Shown: piece after piece, positions 1-8,073 of the stretch
Numbering within the stretch: position 1 is the stretch's first letter
Layout of the letters: each line of letters opens with the position of its first letter
NCBI GenBank assembly: GCA_018401735.1
Contig: JAGYKI010000001.1
Span: 1-64,000 of the forward strand
Length of the DNA stretch: 64,000 bases
Source: Schleiferiaceae bacterium
GTDB taxonomy: Bacteria > Bacteroidota > Bacteroidia > Flavobacteriales > Schleiferiaceae
Reading direction: 5' to 3'
Translations under genes and position numbers: made by a program
Notes under the pieces: model-generated
Databases searched by the model: none
Seen by the model: only the letters and a program-made list of their open reading frames with translations
Told to the model about the DNA's origin: nothing

Positions 1-142
1 GGGCATAAATGGTTTTTCCAATAAAAGTGAAAATACTTCATCTAGTTCATTTACTGTAGCCCGCTACAGCTGCACGATCTCGACTTGTCCTTTCTTTTTA
101 CTGAAAATCTGAGGCTATGATTTATAGTCCAACTCACGTTAA
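1..142 (+). repeat. Dispersed MITE-like element, copy A (partial, cut by window edge)
   Basis: Base 1 aligns with base 28441 of the full copy at 28.3 kb, and the two remain recognisably the same to the end (CACGTTA at about 135-141) with one indel. The left half is missing because the window begins here. The right end abuts the stop codon (143-145) of the minus-strand cysteine-cluster gene. An internal near-palindrome, CTGTAGC then GCTACAG, lies at about 54-69. No ORF of note. Judged a non-coding dispersed repeat because related sequence occurs at two other intergenic sites in this window. Confidence 0.8.
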
Positions 143-637
143 TTAGGCTTTTTTAGCAGATAGCGCTCTGCTTATTTCAAAAACGGCAGGGCAAAGGCTA
201 GCGTTTTTTTCAGTCAAGGCTAAGATTTGATGCATTTTGAAGCGATCGGTATGGGGATATTCGCGACAAGCTTTAGGACGAATATCATAAACACCGCAGT
301 AATTATCCGCTCCTAGAAAGGGGCAGGGTACACTTTTCAATACCATATCTCCGTCTTCATCTAAACGCAGATACTGATCACTGAACTGCGCTGGTTTTAA
401 ACGAAAATGTTTCGCTAAACGACTTATATCGCTGGGGGTGAAAAGGGGTCCGGTAGTTTTACAACAATTGGCACATTTTAAACAATCAATTTTTTGAAAA
501 GCAGCATCGTGAGCTTTATGAAATTCTTGATCAAGCTCTTTGGGTTTTAGCCGTTTTAAGTCTTTAAAGATCTTTTTGGTTTCACCTTTTTGCTGTTGCG
601 CTTTCGCGCGAAATGCATCTAAATCATATTGATCCAT
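143..637 (-). CDS. YkgJ-type cysteine cluster protein
   Basis: A 164-residue cytoplasmic protein with the cysteine pattern of the YkgJ (UPF0153, zinc/iron-chelating) family. CLKCANCC falls at residues 52-59, and further cysteines come in a CPFLG...C segment near 105-114 and in RPKACREYP near 120-129. The cysteines probably bind a metal or an Fe-S cluster; no substrate is known. The start codon lies 2 bases from the stop of the upstream sugar transferase gene, so the two are probably cotranscribed. A repeat element begins right after the stop codon. Confidence 0.85.
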   Translation of the reverse strand: MDQYDLDAFRAKAQQQKGETKKIFKDLKRLKPKELDQEFHKAHDAAFQKIDCLKCANCCKTTGPLFTPSDISRLAKHFRLKPAQFSDQYLRLDEDGDMVLKSVPCPFLGADNYCGVYDIRPKACREYPHTDRFKMHQILALTEKNASLCPAVFEISRALSAKKA

Positions 638-639
638 AG

Positions 640-2058
640 TTATTTACCACGACCTTGTAAAACAATTATTACGGTATAAATTAAAATCTTGATGTCGTTT
701 AAAAGACTCATGTTTTCGATGTAAATAACATCAAATTTTAGACGTTCCACCATTTCTTCTACATTTTCGGCATAGCCAAATTTCACCATTCCCCAAGAGG
801 TAATTCCTGGCTTTACTTTTTGTAAATGACGGTAGTGAGGAGCATACTTGCTAATCATTTCCATGTAAAATTTTCGCTCTGGCCTAGGGCCTACGATAGA
901 CATATCCCCCTTGAGGACATTAAAAAATTGAGGCAATTCATCCAGTCTGTATTTTCTCATAATTCTGCCCCAGGGTGTAATTCTATCGTCGTTCTCGCTA
1001 CTTAATTGCGGTCCGTTCTCTTCGGCATTCACTATCATAGAGCGGAACTTGAACATCTTAAATTGCTTACCGTGAATTCCCACTCGATTTTGCACAAAGA
1101 AAACGGGGCCCATGTCGCTAAATTTAGTGATCAGCATTACCGTAATTAACAATGGAGAAAGTATAATGAAAACAAGAATGGAGGCGAAAATATCGAAGAG
1201 ACGTTTTAAAACCATTTGCCAGCCTGGCATTAACTGGTGGTTAATTTCTACCAGAGGAATTGAGCGCATAGACTCCATTCGCACTTTACCAGAAATGATA
1301 TCATAGGTATCGGGGATCATTTTGATTTTAACCGAAGTGTCTTCTAAGTTATTTACAATTTCTTCCAAGCGATGGTGTTCGGAAGATTCAATAGCTATTA
1401 TAACTTCTTCAACTTCAAAGTTGGCAATGATTTGGGGTAATTCTAAGTGATTGCCAAGGTGCTCAAGATTTTTCTCAAGTAAAAAGCGAATGTTATTGTC
1501 AACACTAGCAAAGCCTACAAAGTTATGACCTGTTTTACGATTACTGCTCGATTCTAAACGGGCATATAAATCAGCCGCCTTTGCATTACTACCAATCATT
1601 AAAGTGTTGAAGGCGATTTTGCCACTACGAGTGCGATAAGCTGTGCGGGTACTAATTAAAGATCTAAAGAGAGCGGTAATAAAAAAATGTGCTCCAAAAT
1701 AAACTAAAAAGCCTCGGTAATAGTCGGTATAGTTGGAAACACTGTCGTCGAGAATTAACGCGAAAAAAATAAAAATACTACCTAAAAAGCTAGTATTGAA
1801 AGTGTAAAAAAGGTCCTTTAAACGTGAACGACGATAAATATCACGGTAAAAGTCGGTAATTATATAAACCATTAACCAAAAGAAAGGAATCGCTACTAAG
1901 CCGATGTAGTAATTGGGGGTGAACTCAAAATCTGTAAGGCCAAATATTTCTGATTCGACTACTAATTTGCGGAAAACAAACAGAGTAGTGTAGGATAAGA
2001 TGGCTGCAATTACATCCCAAAACTGATACTTAAAGACTTGTAAACGAGCATTCTTCAT
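640..2058 (-). CDS. Polyprenyl-phosphate sugar phosphotransferase (exopolysaccharide initiation)
   Basis: A 472-residue membrane protein of the WcaJ/WbaP type. The N-terminal half has several hydrophobic segments (about 12-140), then a Rossmann-like CoA-binding region (about 150-260). The C-terminal bacterial sugar transferase domain (about 284-460) contains FVQNRVGIHG, KFRSM, RKYRLDELPQF and GDMSIVGPRPE, the conserved catalytic motifs. The family transfers a sugar-1-phosphate from a nucleotide sugar to undecaprenyl phosphate, the first step in building capsule or exopolysaccharide. The sugar cannot be told from sequence. It follows the lipoprotein gene with no gap, which suggests one transcript. 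Confidence 0.9.
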   Translation of the reverse strand: MKNARLQVFKYQFWDVIAAILSYTTLFVFRKLVVESEIFGLTDFEFTPNYYIGLVAIPFFWLMVYIITDFYRDIYRRSRLKDLFYTFNTSFLGSIFIFFALILDDSVSNYTDYYRGFLVYFGAHFFITALFRSLISTRTAYRTRSGKIAFNTLMIGSNAKAADLYARLESSSNRKTGHNFVGFASVDNNIRFLLEKNLEHLGNHLELPQIIANFEVEEVIIAIESSEHHRLEEIVNNLEDTSVKIKMIPDTYDIISGKVRMESMRSIPLVEINHQLMPGWQMVLKRLFDIFASILVFIILSPLLITVMLITKFSDMGPVFFVQNRVGIHGKQFKMFKFRSMIVNAEENGPQLSSENDDRITPWGRIMRKYRLDELPQFFNVLKGDMSIVGPRPERKFYMEMISKYAPHYRHLQKVKPGITSWGMVKFGYAENVEEMVERLKFDVIYIENMSLLNDIKILIYTVIIVLQGRGK

Positions 2059-2973
2059 TTATTCATAAATCAGTTTGATATTATCCAAATAAATTCTAGC
2101 CTCCGCCACATCAGAAGGTTTTCTGGCTGTTATCAAAACTTTATATCCGCTCGCACCTGGAAAAGCCTGAAACTCGGTAATCAGATTTATATATATTTTA
2201 TTCCATTCTTCTTTTGGGAACACCACGGTGGTAACATCTTGCGCATCTCCCGAAGGGAAATCGGCGATAAGCCCAAAGCCAACATTTACATTGGTTTTGT
2301 AACTCACTTCTAGATAAATGTTCTGTGCTCCACGAGTTAAATTATAGGCCACCACGGACGAAAGTTCCACAAAAGGATTATTGTCATCGAGAATTATTAG
2401 ACCGGAATTGCTATTAGGTTCAGGCGCAGTAGCGCCATAGGGTGTAAAGTTGAAAATACTATCAGGATCATTTGTTTTGAAAATCCCTGTATCGCTAAAT
2501 AAAGTGCTTTCGAAGTTTAGACCAGGATCGTCGAAATCTTCTACTACCACCAAGTTGAAATTATCGCGGTAAGTAACAGTTAGCTGCTCGTCGGTTAAAA
2601 CAATAGTATCCAGTTTCCCGGGAGTATTGGGGTTATTTACCTCTAGATATATGGGGGTAAAGGCATCGTTAATAGATCGAAATGAAGCAATACCATTGGT
2701 ATTTATCCCTGCAAAAAGGATCAGGTCATTTGTACCTTCATCTAAAATAACGGGAATGGTAGCGGGCATTTCGTAGGCCCCTACGGGTTCCTGATTAGCA
2801 AAAACGTAAACCGTAGTTATAGCTTGATGTGCACTGCCTTCTTCGGTATAATCGGTTTCAAGGTGAATGGCATCTATTTGCAAATAGACAGGCTTTTTGG
2901 CCTCATCTTGATCGCAGGCAGCGATAGCAAATAGAGCTCCCATGGAAGCAAAAGTGAATAGTCTTTTAAACAT
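2059..2973 (-). CDS. Putative envelope lipoprotein of unknown function
   Basis: A 304-residue protein with a lipoprotein-like signal: MFKRLF, a hydrophobic stretch, then AIAAC with cysteine at residue 20. The following DQDE would place acidic residues right after the lipidated cysteine. The remainder is rich in beta-forming residues, and its last part (VEDFDDPG to the C-terminal YLDNIKLIYE) resembles a carbohydrate-binding-like jelly-roll. No family is recognised with confidence. It lies between the Gfo/Idh/MocA gene and the sugar transferase on the same strand and touches the latter, so it may belong to the polysaccharide locus. That link is inference. Confidence 0.75.
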   Translation of the reverse strand: MFKRLFTFASMGALFAIAACDQDEAKKPVYLQIDAIHLETDYTEEGSAHQAITTVYVFANQEPVGAYEMPATIPVILDEGTNDLILFAGINTNGIASFRSINDAFTPIYLEVNNPNTPGKLDTIVLTDEQLTVTYRDNFNLVVVEDFDDPGLNFESTLFSDTGIFKTNDPDSIFNFTPYGATAPEPNSNSGLIILDDNNPFVELSSVVAYNLTRGAQNIYLEVSYKTNVNVGFGLIADFPSGDAQDVTTVVFPKEEWNKIYINLITEFQAFPGASGYKVLITARKPSDVAEARIYLDNIKLIYE

Positions 2974-2981
2974 CTACCTTT

Positions 2982-3968
2982 TTAGGTAATTTGGTTGTGG
3001 TTCAAATCGATTTTTTGCAAGATTTCATGCGCTACCTGCAGGGCTTTGTATCCGTCTTCTAAGCTAACGCTCACCTCTGCCTTTTTATTGATTGCCTCGG
3101 CAAAAGAACGTAATTCTTCTTGAATCGCATTGCTGGCTTTACTTTCCGGCTTTTCAAAATAGATTTGACGCTTTTCGCCGTCGTTCAATTCCATAATCAT
3201 AGCGTAAGGGTCCGACTCATCTACGTTCTTTTTCATGCGGATCACTTCGCTTTCTTTGGTAAGAAAATCGATACTGATGTAAGCGTCCCTTTGAAAGATT
3301 CTTGTTTTACGCATGTTTTTTAGGGAAATGCGACTAGCGGTTAAGTTGGCCACAGCGCCATTATCGAATTCTATGCGTGCATTAGCGATATCGGGGCTAT
3401 TGCTCAAAACGGCCACGCCACTGGCATGAATCTTTTTCACGGGAGATTTAATGGTGCCCAAAACAATGTCTATATCGTGAATCATTAAATCTAAAACAAC
3501 GGGAACATCGGTGCCACGCGGGTTAAATTCGGCTAATCTGTGTGTTTCTATAAATAGCGGATTATTGATGGAATCTTTAACCGCAAGGAAAGCAGGATTG
3601 AAACGTTCTACATGGCCAACTTGCGCTTTAACGCCCGCTTCTTCACACAGTTTAATTAGGTTTTTGGCTTGTTCGGGTGTTTCCGTAATGGGCTTTTCGA
3701 TGAAAAAGTGTTTTACTTTTCTAGCCGCAAGTACGGCAAGCTCAAAGTGGTTTAGCGTAGGCGTAACGATATCGACCACATCAACGGAGTCAATTAAAGC
3801 TTCAACCGAAGAAAAAGCGGTGATATTTAATTCTTTGGCCACCTCTGCGGCCACCTCTTCTCGTGGGTCGAAAAAACCTACTAATTGATAATGTAATGGA
3901 AGATTGAGGATACAGCGCAGGTGAATTTTACCTAAATGCCCTGCTCCTAAAACGCCGATTTTTAACAT
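2982..3968 (-). CDS. Gfo/Idh/MocA family oxidoreductase
   Basis: A 328-residue NAD(P)-dependent dehydrogenase-like protein. The N-terminal Rossmann fold shows IGVLGAGHLGKIH (4-16), and the family EKP motif carrying the catalytic lysine is at residues 91-93. A following segment, VGHVERFNPA, is typical of the family. Such enzymes oxidise or reduce sugar derivatives, often in nucleotide-sugar or polysaccharide pathways. It is the first gene of a minus-strand run leading into a lipoprotein and a sugar transferase, which fits a role in surface sugar metabolism. The substrate is unknown. It is divergent from pcm across a 138-base gap. Confidence 0.88.
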   Translation of the reverse strand: MLKIGVLGAGHLGKIHLRCILNLPLHYQLVGFFDPREEVAAEVAKELNITAFSSVEALIDSVDVVDIVTPTLNHFELAVLAARKVKHFFIEKPITETPEQAKNLIKLCEEAGVKAQVGHVERFNPAFLAVKDSINNPLFIETHRLAEFNPRGTDVPVVLDLMIHDIDIVLGTIKSPVKKIHASGVAVLSNSPDIANARIEFDNGAVANLTASRISLKNMRKTRIFQRDAYISIDFLTKESEVIRMKKNVDESDPYAMIMELNDGEKRQIYFEKPESKASNAIQEELRSFAEAINKKAEVSVSLEDGYKALQVAHEILQKIDLNHNQIT

Positions 3969-4106
3969 GCTAAAATTTTGTGCTGTAAAAATACTATATC
4001 AAGAGGGTAGAGTAGCGGTTTTTAAGTAATAAGTGTTCACAAAAAACTGTTTATTTTCTTTAAAACTTTTGGTGGCGATTCGGGCAATTATTAGCAAATT
4101 CGCCCT

Positions 4107-4748
4107 GTGAACGATTTGCCCCGCCATAGAGGAATGCGCAATAAGCTAGTAAAGTTGCTTATCGAAAAAGGAATTCGTGATCGCTTGGTTTTGAAAGCGA
4201 TTGGAACGGTGCCTCGTCATCTGTTTATAGATAGTAGTTTTGAAGACTTTGCCTATCAAGATCGAGCCTTTCCAATTGGGGCTGATCAAACTATTTCCCA
4301 TCCTTATACGGTTGCCTTTCAGAGTGAAAAAATGAAACTTAAAGAAGGTGATAAGGTACTAGAAGTTGGCACGGGCTCCGGTTATCAAGCAGCCGTTCTA
4401 GTAGCCATGGGTATTAAAGTTTATTCTATTGAAAGGCAAAAGGAGCTCTTCGATTTTAGCAAAATGATGCTTAGTAAGATGGATTATAAGCTAAACCAGG
4501 TTTTTGGTGATGGTTATATTGGCTGGCCTCAGTACGCTCCGTTTGATGGTATTATTGTTACTGCGGGCGCTCCTTATATTCCGAAACCACTATTAGCGCA
4601 GCTTAAAATTGGCGCGCGCTTAGTAATTCCTGTAGGCGACAAGGAACAACGTATGAAGGTAATTACTCGCAATAGTGAGGATGACTTTTCAGTAGAAGAC
4701 CACGGAGATTTTCGCTTTGTGCCAATGCTACAAAAGCGTAATTCTTAA
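4107..4748 (+). CDS. pcm: Protein-L-isoaspartate O-methyltransferase
   Basis: A 213-residue SAM-dependent methyltransferase that repairs isoaspartyl residues in aged proteins. Visible family motifs are VPRHLFID (about 36-43), QTISHPYTVAFQ (about 61-72) and VLEVGTGSGYQAAVL (about 84-98, SAM binding), then DGIIVTAGAP and ARLVIPVGD. The start is GTG at 4107. The first ATG lies nine codons later and would cut off a segment (LPRHRGMRNKLV) that matches the usual start of the family, so GTG is preferred. The stop overlaps that of the convergent gene by 4 bases. Confidence 0.93.
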   Translation: MNDLPRHRGMRNKLVKLLIEKGIRDRLVLKAIGTVPRHLFIDSSFEDFAYQDRAFPIGADQTISHPYTVAFQSEKMKLKEGDKVLEVGTGSGYQAAVLVAMGIKVYSIERQKELFDFSKMMLSKMDYKLNQVFGDGYIGWPQYAPFDGIIVTAGAPYIPKPLLAQLKIGARLVIPVGDKEQRMKVITRNSEDDFSVEDHGDFRFVPMLQKRNS

Positions 4749-5239
4749 AAATCTTCCAAAATCGGTGGGCCGAAAAAGCCCAATCCTCTGCCATTATAGA
4801 AAAGTTCGTAGCGGAAGGTTACCATTGTTTGCATACCCTTATAAGAGTATAAAAAGCGCATTTCCGCTTGGTAGGTGTTTTTAAAATTGGCTTTTGCCTG
4901 ATAGGTAGAAGACAGATATTCAGCCTTCGCGCCATCGTGAGCTTCTAAATAATACCGGTCTAATAATAGTCCCAGTCTTTTATGGAAGAGTTCGTAATCT
5001 AAACTGTATCTAGCTTCAATGTCGTATTTGTATTCTTCCTTTTCACCTTCAGTCCAGTCTTGCTGGTCGGCCATTTCGCGATAGGTTTTGATGCGGATAT
5101 ATTCTAAACGCGGCAATTCATTGGTATCGGTAATTAAGCTTAAGAGGTCTTGCGCTATTTTTTCAAAATCTTCATCGCTTTGTGCTTGGAGGCCTGAGAA
5201 GCTGAGAAATACTAAGGCGATCACAATTAGTTTTCTCAT
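4745..5239 (-). CDS. Secreted protein of unknown function
   Basis: A 164-residue protein with a clear signal peptide (MRKLIVIALVFLSFSGLQAQ, cleavage expected after AQ). The mature part is mixed charged and aromatic with no recognised domain; the motif YNGRGLGFFGPPILEDF closes it. The ATG at 5239 overlaps the stop of the AIM24-like gene by 4 bases, which suggests translational coupling. Periplasmic or surface location is inferred from the signal peptide. Function unknown. Confidence 0.75.
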   Translation of the reverse strand: MRKLIVIALVFLSFSGLQAQSDEDFEKIAQDLLSLITDTNELPRLEYIRIKTYREMADQQDWTEGEKEEYKYDIEARYSLDYELFHKRLGLLLDRYYLEAHDGAKAEYLSSTYQAKANFKNTYQAEMRFLYSYKGMQTMVTFRYELFYNGRGLGFFGPPILEDF

Positions 5240-6033
5240 GAATTATCGCCGTCAAAAAGATTGCCAATACCCCCTAAAATACTGCCTTCACCTTTGCTCT
5301 TGCCATTCATTTTTGGCGCCGAAGAAATCACTCTATCGGCCAAACGGCTAAAAGGAAGTGACTGAATAAATACCTTACCGGGTCCGCGTAAGCGCGCAAA
5401 GAAGACGCCTTCACCCCCAAAAATAGTATTGCGTAACCCCCCCACAAATTGAATATCATAATCAACACTAGGCTCGAGGCCCACTAGACAGCCCGTGTCA
5501 ACTTTAAGTTCTTCGCCACTTTTTAGATCCTTTTCGATGATACTGCCACCAGCATGTAAAAAGGCCAAGCCATCGCCCTCTAGTTTTTGCATTATAAAGC
5601 CTTCGCCGCCAAAAAGACCAACGCCTATGCGCTTTTTAAATTCAATGCCAACACTAACGCCCTTGGCTGCGCATAAAAAGGCATCTTTCTGACAAATTAT
5701 TTTTCCGCCAAAGGCTTTAAGGTCTATTGGAATTATTTTTCCAGGATAAGGTGAAGCGAAATAAACTTTACGTTTTACAATATCTTCGTTAGAGAAGGTA
5801 GTCATAAATAATCCTTCTCCCGTAAGGGCGCGTTTACCCGCATTCCATACTTTCCCTAAAAAGCTTTCATTTTCCCGACTACCATCTCCCAAAAGAGTTT
5901 CCATGCGAATACCGCTTTCCATCATCATAAAACTTCCGGGCTCGGCAATGGTGGTTTCTTGCGGATCAAGCTCTATTTCAACAGCTTGCATTTCTTCGCC
6001 AATTAGACGGTAGTCAATTTCGTGTGCGGGCAT
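5236..6033 (-). CDS. TIGR00266/AIM24 family protein
   Basis: A 265-residue protein of the AIM24 (TIGR00266) family. Typical elements are EPGSFMMMESGI (about 31-42), a glycine-rich core with GVGLFGGEGFIMQKLEG (about 137-153), and a final FARLRGPGKVFIQSLPFSRLADR. The family folds as a trimeric beta-structure; its bacterial role is unsettled. A -7 box (TATATTTG, complement of 6049-6056) lies 15 bases upstream of the ATG, so this gene heads a two-gene transcript with the secreted protein at 4745-5239. It is divergent from queE. Confidence 0.9.
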   Translation of the reverse strand: MPAHEIDYRLIGEEMQAVEIELDPQETTIAEPGSFMMMESGIRMETLLGDGSRENESFLGKVWNAGKRALTGEGLFMTTFSNEDIVKRKVYFASPYPGKIIPIDLKAFGGKIICQKDAFLCAAKGVSVGIEFKKRIGVGLFGGEGFIMQKLEGDGLAFLHAGGSIIEKDLKSGEELKVDTGCLVGLEPSVDYDIQFVGGLRNTIFGGEGVFFARLRGPGKVFIQSLPFSRLADRVISSAPKMNGKSKGEGSILGGIGNLFDGDNS

Positions 6034-6048
6034 TGTAAAATGTTTTCA

Positions 6049-6056
6049 CAAATATA
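6049..6056 (-). promoter_or_regulatory. -7 promoter box for AIM24-like gene
   Basis: TATATTTG on the minus strand matches the Bacteroidota -7 consensus TAnnTTTG and sits 15 bases before the ATG at 6033. No convincing -33 TTTG was found at the usual distance. Confidence 0.5.
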
Positions 6057-6162
6057 AATAATGAAGGGAGCAACAAACATTGCCTGAGCAAATCCTTTTC
6101 TTAATTTTTACAAGTGATTCTTATTTTTTCGCATCTGCCGACGAGCGGTAAAATACTAAGCT

Positions 6163-6170
6163 TACTTTTG
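6163..6170 (+). promoter_or_regulatory. -7 promoter box for queE
   Basis: TACTTTTG matches TAnnTTTG. It ends 4 bases before the ATG at 6175, so the transcript would have almost no 5' leader. Confidence 0.55.
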
Positions 6171-6174
6171 CAAA

Positions 6175-6804
6175 ATGGATGAAAATACACGGTTGTTAGT
6201 GGATAAAGGGCAAATGTTGCCTTTAATGGAGGAGTTTTACACCATTCAAGGAGAGGGCTTTCACATGGGAAAGGCGGCATATTTTATTCGTATTGGTGGC
6301 TGCGATGTGGGCTGCCATTGGTGCGACGTGAAGGAAAGTTGGAATGCCAATTTGCATCCTCCCACTGCCGTAGATGCGATCGTAGAGCATAGCATGCCTT
6401 ATAGTAATACCGTGGTTGTTACTGGTGGAGAGCCACTTACCTGGGATATGGGACCTTTAACCAACAAGCTAACCGAGGCGGGAAAAATCATTCATATTGA
6501 AACTTCGGGTGCTTATCCACTCAGTGGTAGATGGGACTGGATTTGTTTAAGTCCTAAAAAAACGAAAGCTCCCTTAGATGAGTTTTATCTGCATGCAGAT
6601 GAATTAAAGGTCATTATTTATAATAACCACGACTTTAAGTGGGCGGAAGAACACGCCGCTAAGGTGGGCGATAAATGCAAGTTATTTTTACAACCAGAGT
6701 GGAGTAAAAGGGAGCAAATGATGCCAAAAATAGCCGACTATGTAATGGCCAACCCGCAGTGGCAAATTAGTATACAGAGTCATAAGTACATGGGGCTGCC
6801 TTAG
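6175..6804 (+). CDS. queE: 7-carboxy-7-deazaguanine synthase (radical SAM)
   Basis: A 209-residue radical SAM enzyme that makes 7-carboxy-7-deazaguanine from 6-carboxytetrahydropterin for queuosine biosynthesis. EEFYTIQGEG at 19-28 is the family signature. The 4Fe-4S cluster cysteines are C43, C47 and C50 in the CxxxCxxC pattern. TGGEPLTW at 83-90 is the SAM-interacting GGE motif, and the protein ends in HKYMGLP as QueE proteins do. The other queuosine genes are not in the window. A -7 box lies 4 bases before the ATG, and there is no room for a preQ1-type riboswitch. Confidence 0.93.
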   Translation: MDENTRLLVDKGQMLPLMEEFYTIQGEGFHMGKAAYFIRIGGCDVGCHWCDVKESWNANLHPPTAVDAIVEHSMPYSNTVVVTGGEPLTWDMGPLTNKLTEAGKIIHIETSGAYPLSGRWDWICLSPKKTKAPLDEFYLHADELKVIIYNNHDFKWAEEHAAKVGDKCKLFLQPEWSKREQMMPKIADYVMANPQWQISIQSHKYMGLP

Positions 6805-6841
6805 TGAAAGAATTTTTTTAAATTCCTTCAAAATTTAAAAA

Positions 6842-7534
6842 ATGCTGCACTTAAAAATCTTCACCACCTCTGTTTTTTTAGTCCTTAATACTGCTTTAGT
6901 AGGCCAGTCTTGGGATTTCACGGCACCAGATTATAAGGCCATAGAGAAAGCTGTGGCCGATGAGCAAGGTGATTTTTATTACCCCAATTTAAATGCGCGC
7001 TTTAATGATGCCGATTCTAGCTTAAGCTTAGAAGAGTTAAGGCATATTTACTACGGTTACATTTATGAGAGCGAGTATAGTCCCTATTCTCATTCTAAAT
7101 ATCAGTCTAGTATTAGAGAATTACTTGGAAAGGATAGCTTGACTCTGGCCGATTTTGAAACTTTAAATTCCTATTGCGACAGCTCCTTAGCCGATTTTCC
7201 CTTCGATTTAGATGCTATGAGTTATAAAATTTGGGCCCTGAAAAGTCTTTCCGATTCTCTGGCCTATAAGCAGATCTTATGGAAACATAATAGTATTGTA
7301 GATGTGCTGATCAGTTCAGGTGATGGAATTTCTCCTGAAAGAGCATTTTACGTTATAAGCACCAGTCATGAGTACTATTTATTGGGTGTTTTTGGCTTTA
7401 AGTTCGGAAATCAGCAATCATTAATCGGTGAATGTGATTTACTAGACTTAGCTGAGAATGAATTTGAAATTGACGGACTCTACTTTAATGTGAGTCCTTG
7501 CCTCAATCATTTAAACTTAATGTTTGATGATTAG
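6842..7534 (+). CDS. DUF4919-like secreted protein
   Basis: A 230-residue protein with an N-terminal signal peptide ending near LVGQSW. The mature part begins with FTAPDYKAIEKAV and contains FYYPNLNARFNDADSSLSLEELRHIYYGYIY in several pieces, as in the DUF4919 family of Bacteroidota. Function is unknown. The gene follows queE by 37 bases and may share its transcript. Its 3' end overlaps the convergent tag gene by 4 bases. Confidence 0.75.
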   Translation: MLHLKIFTTSVFLVLNTALVGQSWDFTAPDYKAIEKAVADEQGDFYYPNLNARFNDADSSLSLEELRHIYYGYIYESEYSPYSHSKYQSSIRELLGKDSLTLADFETLNSYCDSSLADFPFDLDAMSYKIWALKSLSDSLAYKQILWKHNSIVDVLISSGDGISPERAFYVISTSHEYYLLGVFGFKFGNQQSLIGECDLLDLAENEFEIDGLYFNVSPCLNHLNLMFDD

Positions 7535-8073
7535 CTCAATTGCTTGTAAATGGCGCATTCTTTTACATGTGCTCCTGGCAGATAGCCCGTACTCATAAGA
7601 AATTCGCCCGTTATTTCGCCCCCTGTAAATTTGAAGGTCTTTTTAAAAAGTTTCACCCAAACTGCCTTTTCAGTAAAATTTTGATGATCGAGCCAATTTT
7701 TGAAACTGCCAAACTCAGTCTGAAGTTTAGCGACTTGCTGGGCGTTAAAAATGGCGGCTTTTACCTTTAATTTATTGCGAATAATACTAGCATCGGAAAG
7801 AAGACGGTTAATATCGCCTTCGCGGTAAGCAGCAATTTTAGCAATGGAAAAACCATCATAGGCCCGACGAAAATTATTCTGCTTTTTTAAAATTGTATCC
7901 CAACTTAAGCCAGCTTGATTAATTTCTAAAATTAAGCGTCCAAAGAGCTCATCATCATCTTCAATAGGGAAACCGTACTGCGTATCATGATAGAGGCGGT
8001 GCACATGGCCCGCCTCTAAGTCTTTTACAAAATAACAGTAAGAGCCTGGACTCAAATTATTGTAGTTATCCAT
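7531..8073 (-). CDS. tag: DNA-3-methyladenine glycosylase I
   Basis: A 180-residue base-excision repair glycosylase of the Tag family, which removes 3-methyladenine. [12 protein letters not shown] (about 53-64) with the preceding acidic residue in LILEIN, and [16 protein letters not shown], match the helix-hairpin-helix core. The Zn ligands of this family appear conserved: a cysteine near residue 13, histidine in YHD near 29, and H and C in the C-terminal GAHVKEC. The usual N-terminal RCxW motif is altered. The start overlaps the rho stop by 8 bases, so it is likely cotranscribed with rho. Confidence 0.9.
   Translation of the reverse strand: MDNYNNLSPGSYCYFVKDLEAGHVHRLYHDTQYGFPIEDDDELFGRLILEINQAGLSWDTILKKQNNFRRAYDGFSIAKIAAYREGDINRLLSDASIIRNKLKVKAAIFNAQQVAKLQTEFGSFKNWLDHQNFTEKAVWVKLFKKTFKFTGGEITGEFLMSTGYLPGAHVKECAIYKQLS

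Noticed and set aside
2998..3015. A GGTTCAAATC-like string that resembles a tRNA T-arm
   Set aside because: It lies at the 3' end of the Gfo/Idh/MocA gene with no acceptor stem or anticodon arm around it.
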